From the NCBI RefSeq assembly GCF_048128805.1, contig NC_136010.1:21851480-21915479 (forward strand): a stretch of 64,000 nt of DNA, read 5' to 3'. A program made the position numbers and the translations under genes. Each line of letters starts with the position of its first letter. Position 1 is the stretch's first letter. Positions 38,568 to 49,800 of the stretch are shown piece by piece. The notes under the pieces were generated by a model. That model was not told the DNA's origin, made no database searches, and was given only the letters and a program-made list of their open reading frames with translations. The stretch is from Centroberyx gerrardi (Eukaryota > Chordata > Actinopteri > Beryciformes > Berycidae).

Positions 38568-38896
38568 GATTGATCTTAATTGGCATTTTGTGTACCTGTG
38601 TATTTCTTTAATGATTTAATAAAATGCTTGAATAGCTTTACTGATCTGGGGGGAGATACTTGTGTTTATGTAATTTTGTTTTTCAGAGGGTTATGAACAC
38701 ATGGCCACTGAATGAATGGGTCCCAAGTCAACAGATTAGTTTGGGGGAAGGAGGGAGTCTCATGAATTTAGACGATCCCTCACACAGCTCACTGACACCA
38801 GTGTAGTTGCTTTATTAATTACTGTATTAACTGTGTTAGAAACATATAATGAATGAATCACAATAAGACAACACTACAGAACAGTTTTGAGCAAAG

Positions 38897-38902
38897 TTTA
38901 TT
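38897..38902 (-). terminator. Polyadenylation signal, pmel
   Basis: AATAAA on the minus strand, about 310 bases after the pmel stop codon. Confidence 0.7.
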
Positions 38903-39209
38903 GGAAAAAGAAACATTCAAATTCAATTTTGCCCAAATTCAAACATATACTGTTACTACCAAACTTGCTTCAAGTAGGTACAAAAAGAATCATGTCAGGT
39001 CTAAAATATAATTCAAGGAAATTATCACTTGATTGAAAATTTAGGAAAAGCCAAATCATACACTTTCATGAAGTGTTGGTTTACAAAATATGTATAAAAA
39101 TGTAAAAAAAAAAAAGAAGAAGAAGACATTCCAGGTGACTATAATGTGCAAATCAGATGTTGCTTGCTTGTGTATGTGGTTGGCAGTGTTGTGTTGGTCT
39201 GTTGGTCAG

Positions 39210-42200
39210 TCACACCAGCCTGTCCTGCAGCAGCGGGCAGTTGTCCACCGCTCCCCGTCGGCTCAGAAGGTTCCAGATCATCGCTGTTCCAGAGCAGGTG
39301 TGAGCCTGGCCGTCTTGCGGGCCTGCAGACACTACATCCTCCTTCAGGGGACGATAGGACTTGAAGCGCCTGGTGAGAGAAAGAAAACATCCTGACTAGT
39401 TGTTTCTTTTGCATGTGTCTGAGGTGAGTAAATAAGTTAAGGTGTATGCCAACTTGATTACTTCCTAGATGACTATAATATCCATAAGACAAGTCAGTTC
39501 TTACTTGTAAGAATATGCCACTGTTCCTACTGCCAGAGCAACTACCAGGACCCCCAACACCATGGCTATAGTTCCGGATGAGGACAGACCAGAGCCTGAA
39601 ACAAGAATAGACCCAACAATTATGCTGTCAATAGGAAGATGAAGTAAAAATCTATCGTCAAACCAAACCTGCAAATTTGTGCAAACTTGTTGTATGGCAG
39701 GTTAAGTTGCGTACCCATGCTGACATTGACTTTGGCACTGGTAACAGCTAAACTGACATCATTAGCCATGGACACGTTGATGCAGTAGACACCAGAGTCA
39801 TTGAAGAAGTGACGCAGCACCAGCTGGCACTCTTTAGACGGCTCCACCATGTTGCACACTGTGTGAATCGGCCTCAAGCACTCTGCATCCAGAATCACAC
39901 TGCACACCTCTTTCGGAAGGCTGGAGAAAGAAGACACACAGTGCAATACAGTGTTTCTTTTACACATGAATTCAAAATAGCTCCCAGTAATTTTGGCAAT
40001 CATGGTAACCTGTATATCTTGACTTGTTTTGTGTGAGGTAGTAAGGTTGGATTATTTAAAAGGGTCCCTCTTAAAGATGCATCCATGGTGCTGAGGGTGT
40101 AGTACAGGATCACTCACCTTCCCTGGCAGGTAACAGTGAGATCCAACACATTTTTGTCAGCTTCGAGTGTATTCGTCACGGCGTTGTCCATTTGCAATAT
40201 CTCAACTTTCTCAATGCCCTCTGAACACAAAGACATTACACATAGGGGGAAGGATTGTCAGCAAGTTCAACAGCCAATGTTATCCAATGGACATTGTTTC
40301 TAATACTGATGAATGTGGGATTTAATTAAGAGCAACTCACCAACCACTTCAATGCCAGTACAGAAGGAGCCATAGCGATATATCACACAGTCATCGTCTG
40401 AGGGTTTATCATCAGCATCCCGCTTAGCAACTATTACCACTGCAGCTTGGCCTGTCAGTGTCACTGTCCCCTTCGCACCTTGTGAGGAGAAACAGTAGTA
40501 GGGAATCAATACTATACTATCAATATTAATAACAGACTCCACCGCCAAAGCAATTCAGAATTAAACCACAATAGAACACAAAGCACAATAGAGCTATTCA
40601 TCTTGAAGGCCACATGCCCCAATTGTGTCACAGCTTCCTCAAAGATTTACATCTGATTTGCATTTTAGGAATTCAGCTCATGCTCTAATCTCATGCACTT
40701 TAGAGTGAGTGAGCTGGTAGGAGTTCAGTGTCTTGCTCAAAGACTGGTAATGAGACGCACCCTGCTGCCCTAAATATGTACAACTGACCACACTTATTTT
40801 CCTCTCAGTTTACCTGCAACAAGCCCGGTCACCGTCCCATCGGTCACAGCCGTGGGCGTCATGGAGGTTGCTGTGGCTGAGTCAGCTGGCATGTCGGAGT
40901 TGACGGAGGAGGGAGTTTCCTGGGCAGGCTGAGTGGTGGAGGCGGTGGAGGCCTCCTCCTCCGTGTTGTCCTCCTCCGTATCAGATGGACCCACGTTCAC
41001 GTTCAGACCGGCTGCGTTGGTGGACACCAGCAGTGGGACAGCAGACACCATCAGTGCAGGAGCTCTCACTGCAGACAGGCAAGGTTGTATGAAGTATGTT
41101 GTTAACCTGTGTTTCAGTTCGTCAGGAGTGCGGTATGTGTGTGGCGTATTCATAGGAATTTACGGTCTGTCAATGCATATCAACACTTCAATAAGCTGTT
41201 CTTATACAGTTTGTCACCCACCGTCAACATCTGTTCATTACCTGTGGTGCCGACATCAGCAGGTGGGCCAGGGGGCTGGGTGGGGGTGTCAACCGGTGGG
41301 TCACAGGCCTTATCCGGGATGACCGCCTGGATGACCACCTGGGGCTTGTAGGAGCCGGATTTAATGTAGGTGTGGGTGACAGTCAGCTCCCTGGATATGA
41401 GGGCTCCGCTTTCATCTCCAAAGTCCCAGTTGAAGGTGATGTCGGCGTTGCTGAGGTACTCGCTGGGGTCGTGCAGGGTGATGGTGAAGGCGATGGCCCG
41501 GTTCTGGATGAAGCGCATGTCCCCCGCCACGATGTCGTTCACTTGGTCCAGGGAGACGGCGAAGGGGATTTGATCTGAGGGGGACACAGATGGACAATCA
41601 CCCTCAGACAGTAAATCTACACAAGACCACTAGTCACGCCAAGGGCTCCACTGAACAAATGAGCACAGTGAACAAACAGAAAACTGGAACTGGAAGCTTA
41701 TAGCATGTAGTAAAACAATAAATCCATTAAAAGAGAAGTATAAATCTGAGTTGTTAACCTGTGATGGAGAACTGAGTGGAGGCATATCCCAGAGGAATGA
41801 ACTTCTCCTTGCTGCGGTAGTGGTAGATGACGATGTCCATGGTGTAGGAGCCCAGCGGGACGTCATCTGTACCGATGGTGAGGGAGGAGCAGGGGCCGTC
41901 TGACACCTGCCAGTACTGACCTGCACAAGTTCATGAGCCTGTTAAGTGGACTTTGAAGACATGTGACTGTGATGAAGTTAGGATTTATTAATATGGACAA
42001 TCACTGTGGTTCCCAACCTTTTTCCCCAGGACCTCCCTAATGTACCAACAACAAACTCTGTCCCCTCACCTCCCATCCTGGTATATGCATCTTACAGATA
42101 CTAGGGTTAGACCGATATAACGGTCTATATACATGTATATATTGGCCTTTCCTGAAATGTTGTATATCGGCTAGTCAGTGTTATATAGTATCTCTGATAT

Positions 42201-43810
42201 AATGGAGGTTCCTCCCTGACCACAGCTACATAAAATCAGGCCGTAAAACACGCAATTAAATCTTATTTTCTTTGTTTTCTTTGGAGGAGCTCATTACTAT
42301 GGGTTTTAATGGAGTGTTTTAGTGTCACTTAATGGAATAAATGCTGTTCCCACCCCGCCAAGTGTAAAATTTTGAGGGAAACATTTTTATGTCTAGTCAA
42401 GGGCAAATGAAGTTAGTGAGAGGGTCTGATCATATGACCATTATTTAAGGCTCTTATACATAATCCATCCTGGGTCATATTTCAGGTCATGTCATGTGAG
42501 CAAGAAACTCCCTGACCCACAGAAATCAACATGATTTAGAAGCTATTTGGACTGTAATGTGAGAGGAAAGCTCCACTTACCCCACGTCTTCCAGACAAAC
42601 ACATAGCTGGGCTTCTTGTCCTTCTTGAAGGGAGTCCCATCAGGGAAAACACCTTCCCACTCTGTGCTCTGCGCTGGGTATACTGGCTCAGACTCATGGT
42701 ACTTAGTTCCTACAGCAGGAGAAAGAGCATTGTGATTATTAGAGACTCTGCCATGCCACAAATTAGTAGATAAAAAACACAGTAAATAGATTATATGCAA
42801 AAAAAAACAAAAAAAACATTTCAATTACACACAACTACCATATTTCAACTGATGCGGTAAGGAGTGTGTGTCTGTGTGTGTATGGTGTCTTACCATTGAC
42901 TACGCAGTCCTCAGCCCAAACCACCTCTCCATTGGGTTGCACCTTTTGGTTGTGTGGGAACTGCAGGTCAATGGTGAAGGTAACCTTGGCTCCAGTTAGA
43001 GTTGGAGCATCATTCCCCACATTGAAAGTCACCCTTCCACCTGCATGGCAGTAGACAGGAAAACATCCATCCATGGATACATGACATGAAAACAGCTAGA
43101 GAATGTATATGATGAAGTGCAGCATGTCCTCTAAATATGTTTAATGACCATGGAAAATGCATAATAAAGTGTTAAAGCTGCATAGTAAGTCAGACATGGT
43201 AAGAGAGGTATATTCCTCAGGTCCTGATATGACTTTTTGAAGATACAAGGATGTTGCAGGACATTGACAATACAGGCAAGTGAAAGTCATTTTCTATGTT
43301 TATGGCAACAATATTTGCAACATGCATACCTTTCCAGGAGTCTCTGTAGCGCTGGTCTCCGTCTTTCCAGATTGGGTACATCTTACTATTCCATGATGGA
43401 TATCGAGTGAAGCGGTTTTTAGGCTCTGAAATATCAGAATAAACATATATTTGAAAACAGAACTTGAATACTGCTCCATACATATAGTTTCTCCTATGAG
43501 AAGAAAATATGCCGCATATATTTCTGATTTTATGAGCACACCTTGGCCTTCTGCACTCTTGAAAGAATTTCTGTGATGTGTTTATTATTTCTGCTTGTCA
43601 TTCAGTTGTCCAAAACTGCATTATTACTCAATTATAGCTTTCTAAGCTTCTAGAGTATCTCATGTGACAAAAGGTGAATGTAACCGAAGGTGACCACTAG
43701 TGACCGAAAGAGGGTGTTGGTGCTGTAGGTGCTGTTTGATTACCAACATAATTCTCTGGTCCCTCCAATCCCTCTCATGTGACGGTCAGCTGAGTGTGTG
43801 AGAGAGAGAG

Positions 43811-43858
<48 letters not shown>

Positions 43859-45257
43859 AGCATGCATGTATGTGATTTTATCACAGATTAAGACGGTCAC
43901 AGGGTTTAATTTGGATTAAACACAAATGGGGCTAATATTAAAAGCTCCCCCCCTCAAAACTCTAGCAGATCACAAACTAAATGAGACGTTTGATTGTGTT
44001 TGGGAATTCATCCTGGATTATTACAGAATAATCACACCCATTGTCCCCTCCACTCTTGGTTTTTAGATAGACTAACTGAAATTGAGTACTAAGAATATCT
44101 TTAAATTAATTTCTCTGGGTGAGTGTCTTTCAGGTGTTTTTTTCTATCCACATTTCCCATAATGTGAACTTATAAATCACAGGATAAAGATTAATACTTA
44201 TATCACTTTGCCTTACAAAGGTCAAATTCTTGCCATTCATGCTTGGTTGAGTATAGATGTCACGGGAATGACTTGAAACTACACAAACAGATCTTGAACT
44301 AGACACAGATTATGTAGACCAAGACAAGTGTTTCTCAGTTGGAAGTGATGAAATGCAGCACCTTTTTATAATACTGGATTTACTTCCATTTATATTGGAA
44401 AAAATATTTTTAAAAAATCAAATCAAAAGGATGTCCTAATTTGAAGCCACCGTGTGTCTTAGAGCACCTTTTGACCTTTCAAAGGCCCAATCCTTAATCC
44501 AAATCTAAAGGTAGCCCTGCTAAAACCAAACCAAAACATTGCATAGTTCTTTCACTCTCAGACTGACAGAGCTCTAGATAAAAAGACTAACAGTATACAG
44601 CAGCTAAATATGAGTTTTTCATGCATTATGAAACTGCTAGAGGTTTGCTTTTTCCTTATTTCTTTGTAAATATTTGTTTAAAACGGAGCTTTTTCTAAAA
44701 TGCACAGGATCCCTGGTCTTCCTATCTACATGTTATAATCATAATAATGGAACACCAGCATTAATAACGATGGAGGGCTTTTCTCTGGCATGGTTTTAGT
44801 CTACTTATGTCCTGGGGGGGTAAAGTTCATGTTAACCACTAGTACTAACCTATTGATTCTGTGTTTATGTGATCATCGAAGCTCTCCGTCTTAATGTGTT
44901 TGTAAGAGTCTCAGTTACAATTTCAGAATTTCATAAAGCTTGATAGGAATAATTTTGTTAAAACCCTTGGGTAAAAGTATAAAAGGAGGTCATTCAGAAT
45001 TACTTTTTATTAACTTTGTTAGCAGTAATTAGAAAATAGCTCAAGGTGTTTGAACATGAGCCATGCCTGAAACTGCAGCCACATCAGTACCAAGCCACCA
45101 GAAACATTCAATACTTCATGTTGGTGTTTCCATTATTTTAAACAGAGCCTGTATATAGTACCTGAAATTCAGTTTAAACATTGTATCATCTGTACTTACT
45201 TGCCACAGCATATGAAGCTACTGCCAGCAGCACCAACAGTACAAGAGACGTCCGCAT
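39210..45257 (-). CDS. pmel: Premelanosome protein PMEL
   Basis: PMEL is the type I membrane glycoprotein whose lumenal fragment forms the amyloid fibrils of melanosomes. Exons in coding order: 45200-45257, 43330-43425, 42894-43040, 42581-42709, 41759-41920, 41242-41574, 40814-41068, 40341-40478, 40118-40220, 39715-39920, 39505-39595, 39210-39369; 625 aa, all phases agree. Seen in order: signal peptide MRTSLVLLVLLAVASYAVA; N-terminal region (NRFTRYPSWN, VWKTWG); PKD domain (TFNWDFGDESG, VTHTY); a Ser/Thr/Glu/Pro-rich linker; a dibasic VAKR/D that matches the proprotein-convertase site; the Cys-rich kringle-like domain (CVIYRYGSF through VYCINVSMAN); a transmembrane helix; and a tail ending DNCPLLQDRLV, an acidic dileucine sorting signal like human NSPLL. 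The imperfect RPT repeats of mammalian PMEL are not visible. Fish often have two pmel genes; which one this is cannot be told. Confidence 0.95.
41958..41965. promoter_or_regulatory. M-box-like E-box in pmel intron 5' of exon 5
   Basis: ACATGTGA, a variant of the MITF/TFE motif, 38 bases upstream of exon 5 on the coding strand. Weak evidence alone. Confidence 0.3.
42492..42499. promoter_or_regulatory. M-box (TCATGTGA) in pmel intron 4
   Basis: A full TCATGTGA, the reverse complement of TCACATGA, which is the preferred MITF site in pigment-cell genes. Identified by motif only. Confidence 0.4.
43660..43782. promoter_or_regulatory. Pair of M-boxes (TCATGTGA) in pmel intron 1
   Basis: Two perfect TCATGTGA motifs at 43660-43667 and 43775-43782, 115 bases apart, lie just upstream of exon 2 in the large first intron. 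MITF is the known activator of PMEL, and intron 1 is a usual place for its enhancer. Function is inferred. Confidence 0.5.
43813..43856. repeat. (GT)n microsatellite
   Basis: About 21 GT units after a short GA run, in pmel intron 1. Confidence 0.95.
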
Positions 45258-45321
45258 GGTCAGTGTGCCTCCTCTTTATGAAATATCCCTTTTCTGAGCA
45301 GCGGGACAGAGCAAACTGGCC

Positions 45322-45328
45322 TTATAAA
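45322..45328 (-). promoter_or_regulatory. TATA box, pmel
   Basis: TTTATAA on the minus strand 65 bases before the ATG at 45257, giving a 5' UTR of roughly 35-40 bases. Confidence 0.65.
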
Positions 45329-45329
45329 C

Positions 45330-46750
45330 TGTCTGATGTCTGAGCTCACAGAGTGGCAGTAGGAGAAACCCCTCCTCCCCAGGAAGCTCTGCAGTCCCTC
45401 CTCCCATGAGACTTAGGGGCACCTGGAGTGTACTGATTGTGTGTTTACAGTAGAAGTACTGAACATGTCAGGGATTATATAGGTCTCATACAGTAGTGCA
45501 AACACCACATAGTCACATAAGAAATGCAAAATTCCACGTTTTTTGCATGGCAACAGATTGGGTCACGAGGTTAATAGAGGGTGTATAATTTAAACATTTT
45601 CAAACAAGCCTACTGCAAAGTTGAAGGATACATGAGTATATGTACATCATTTTTTCCTCACCTCCTCAAACTGTACTGTAAAGTAGTAGAGCGCACTGCA
45701 TGGTTGTATAATATTTCATTACCGCTAGCCTTGTGTAATCAGTCTATTCATATTTGCCAGAGGCCATATTTGCAAGGCCTCTGTGAGTGCACTGAAAACT
45801 TCAACATGTTAAAAAAAATGTGTTACATGTTGTTATGATATCCCCAAAGTGGATAATGACAGAACTGAACTGGCCGAGGCTCAATACAATATTTAGATCA
45901 TGAAGTTTACAGTATTATCAGTTTGACTCATTTATCAATACACAGGATATGATGTTAATATCCCTTGTGCCATAATCCATGGTGAGCATTCATATGGAGG
46001 CCCAATTCTGGAAATTCTGAAACTGGACAGAATATAAATGTGGAATCTAACAAAGTTGGCGTGTCACCACTTGCATGTGAAAGCATGTGCTTCCAAATAC
46101 AGTATGAATAGCCGTCTAAATCTCTTTTTAAATCACCTGACCCATTTTAGACTGCCTCTCCAATTAGCCCTAATTATTTGGGGATTTACACTGAAATTCA
46201 CGTTGCTACTTTCAACCGATGATCATCTGTCATCCAATTAACACCATGGAAAACGCTAAAAAATGATATTCCTAGAGGTTAAATGGGTTGAAAATTTTGT
46301 ACGGCTGCGATGTCAATATGGGATACACTGTAATACCTGAAATGTAAATGTGTGGGATGGGGAGCAGCGGCTGGTCATTTCTGTGTCACTAGAACAATAG
46401 GTCACATAATACTGCTAAGAGAGACTGTGCTTACAGAAAAAAATGGGAGGAATGCAACATTAATGAGGATTATTGAAGCACTTGTGACTCCCTAAATTCA
46501 TCCGGCTTTGTCCTACTACCCACAGAACTATAAAGTCACTTTGTTGAAGGTTTTTTTGGTCTTAATATATGCCAAACTGTGACACTGTTTAAAGCTCTTT
46601 TAAACAATGTCAGCATTCACAACAAATCCTACTCAAATCCATTTCATCTCTCATGATGAATGTTAACCGTAAACCCTGTAACTCCCCTAACGCCTCATCC
46701 CATAGCCCCATAATATAGAAATGAAAATACAATCGAGAATGCTGCAAAAC
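45330..46750. other. Intergenic, pmel upstream region to fsip2 3' end
   Basis: AT-rich DNA with no recognised gene or clear repeat. It includes the distal pmel promoter next to 45330. Confidence 0.45.
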
Positions 46751-46757
46751 GTGCTTT

Positions 46758-46763
46758 TTTATT
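46758..46763 (-). terminator. Polyadenylation signal, fsip2-like gene
   Basis: AATAAA on the minus strand, about 77 bases after the stop codon. Confidence 0.7.
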
Positions 46764-46839
46764 GAAAATTTAATTAAAAATACTCAATACTCATTAAGAA
46801 ATACTGGCAAATACATTGCGGCAGACATTGTAATACAAC

Positions 46840-49800
46840 TTAAACGTGTCTCTGGCTTTGAGTCGAGGTCCCGGAAGCAGTTTGGTCAGCAGATGCCAGT
46901 CTGCTCTGTGCTGCATCGGCACCTGTGGGTCCCACCTGCTCAGACGCAGTGGGTGCTGTGAGAGGAGTGGGTGGAGAAGTAGAGAGGCGATCATAGACCC
47001 TCCACCTTCCAGACTTTGTGACAGGCCGGTTCTCATCTGCACTAAGGAGATACCTAGTTCCCGCTGATAGAGATGCCTTTCCATCCGCTGTGTGTGTTGC
47101 CTCCTCATCCGATGCAGACGCTTCCCTTCCAGACACAGAATGAAGACTTCTGCTGTGGCTGTCCTGAGCGATGTTGGGCTGCCCCAAAGCTTCCGCCGAC
47201 GCCACCGAGAGGCATTTGCATTCACCCGGAGGTGTGCTGCTGCTAATAGGCGAGAGAGTGTTTGTGGGACTTTCCTCCTGGAGAACTGGGTCAGAATTGT
47301 AAACTTCTGGAAGTGTGTCGACTTCCTCTGAGGAGCTTGTATCAGGCTCTTGTGTTGCAAAGCCTTCATCCCGCAGGACGACAAGCACGGTGTCCATGAG
47401 GCCTGAGGCCACGTACTCCATATTTAACGATGACATCCATCCAAGTTGCCTATATTGAGCGTGAGACGCCTCTGCACTCACACTCAAGGTGAACGAGTTA
47501 GACCCAGACTGGTGTTTAGTAACAGTAGCAAGGACCTGAGTGCTACTTTGCACCAGTGAAGTTTCCATGCTTCCCATGATGCTGCAAACAGCGTTTATAG
47601 CCAACTCCCTGGCCTCAGGCGAAAACGACACGGTTCGACACACTTGTTGTATTTTGTCTATCACTTTGGTTTTGACTTTTTCCAGAATGTTCACCATCAC
47701 GTCTTTGACAGCAGCCTCCATTTGGCCCAGTGAATCCTTGACCGCATTGTCGGCATCGTTGGCTGCGGCAGTCTGAGATCCGGATGCCTGTGCCCACGGC
47801 GGAGAGGACCGCTCATCACGACTGGGCGTGAGCTGGCTGAGTTTGGCCGACACGCACTTCAGCATCTCCTCAGTCATGTCTTTCTCTGACTGGTCAGAAT
47901 CCTCAAGGTCCGCCATCCTGAATTCAGAGAGACTGCGCTGAACGTTCCTCCTCAGAGATTCTCCCATCTGGTCTTTGAAGGGATCGGCGGCGATGTGGTC
48001 CAAAACTCCATTCACAACAGTGGCAACCACATCGGAGAAAGAGGTGCTTGTGGTGACTCGCGTCCAAGGAGAATCTGTCTCAGAGTCGAAAGCAGAAGTC
48101 GGTGTTATCAGTCGTTCATCATCGGCAGAACTTCCATCAGAATCGGGGTGTGGCAGTAGTTGGCTCAGTTCTGGTGGTGAAATAACATTTACCGCCATGG
48201 GAAGCTCAGAGATGGAGGCATTCTGTGAGTGAAGGGCTAACGGGCTTCCATCAGATCCAGAGAGCTCACTGAACATCGGCTGAATGGTCTCATTGTCCCT
48301 AGTCAGTCCTTCATTTTCATTTGGCAGCAATTCACCCATTCCACGGCACCTAAGCAGAGCTTGTTCCACTAAATAATTAGATATTTCCTCTATTGCGGCA
48401 GCTTCGTTGTGTTCATCTCGGTGTTCCTGTGATGTCTCAGGTGGCACCTCACCCTCATTCAGAAGTGAGGTGGGTGGAGACCGGTCAGCCTTGGCCATCC
48501 AACTGGCCTCCATGATGCCAAACAGATCGCACACAGAAGCAGTTTGACTGACTTGAAGCGACACATCTCTTCTAGACAAGGGTGCAACAGATGCTTCTGG
48601 TTCCAAGTTGTTTTCTGAGACGGCTGAAGAGTTGAATGAGGTTTTTGAGATTGATGATTCTGATGGCTGTAAGTAAAACATGTCCAGGTCCAGGTTCAGG
48701 TCAGGCAGTCCTGCTGCTGTATCTTCTGACGGCATCAGGAGTGATCTTTGTCCAGGGACGCTGTCATCAGCGCCATCTGGACACAAAACATCCTTTATGT
48801 CCTCGGTCACCTCTTGCTTGCATGGGAAGTTGTCATATGCAGCGTTGATGAGATCACACGCAGTAACGTCTAATGTTGAGTAAGCGTCCCCATTCTGTGT
48901 GTGTGCTGTTTCATCTGATTCATACATTGCAGTGTCTCTCTTAATGTCAGTGTCAAAGGTAGAGTGTCCCGGGTTTCCTTGACTGAGACACTCATCTTCT
49001 GACATACTGCTGCTCCTCATATCCACCACTGTTAGACTCCTTTTTGGTTCTTTATGCTCAAAGACTTGACCCATGTCTCTCTCCATATCACTGTCCCCTT
49101 GATGGTGATGACTTTCTATGATGTACTGCAAAAATAAAACATAGTACCACACGTGTGCATTTACAAAACATTGAATGTCTGTGTAATTGCGAGAAATTAC
49201 AAATGGATGTAACTTCCACAGTTCTTCCACAGTAAATCTGTGACCGAAACTTCAACTGTTTCCTTTGTACCTCTTGTTTGTTCTCATATGCCACATATTT
49301 TATGTAAAGTAAATCTACCTGCTGTGTGTTGATGTCCTCCACCACATTCACACTGCTGTTGCTGGTTGTTTGTGGAATCTGAGGCAGAGGTTTCAGTCTT
49401 CTGGGGTGCGGACAGCCGAACAAGGATGGTTCTGCCACATACACAACTTATCATTTTCACTGAATTTCTGACATTTCTGACATTGTTCATCACTCATTAG
49501 AAAATCTACAGTAAGCACACACCGTCAGATAGAAAACACAAAGTGAAATAATCTTACCTTCCAGCGAAATCAGTCTTTCAAAAGACAGCGAAGCAGCTTG
49601 ATGACAGCTTTGGGCTTTGATTCAAACAGAAAGCAGAACGTAGTGATGATTGACATGTGACCTTCCAAAACATGATGTTGACAGGAGAATATGAACAGCT
49701 CAACATCGTTCACTCCAAAAGTAGATTAGAACTCTTACAGTGGTTTTCCAACCTCTCATACTGCATGCTTTTCAGTGTCTGGATGGCAAGTTTTTGCTCC

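Larger units (their letters stand above)
38501..39209. other. Convergent 3' ends of tubulin D and pmel
   Basis: Contains the tubulin D 3' UTR (to about 38590), a short AT-rich spacer and the pmel 3' UTR on the minus strand (about 38885-39209). No other gene is seen. Confidence 0.65.

Noticed and set aside
42004-42200. Possible hAT and palindromic repeat remnants in pmel intron 4 (ggttcccaacctttttc and taggttagaccgatata-type words)
   Set aside because: Too decayed to set ends or family; not listed as an element.
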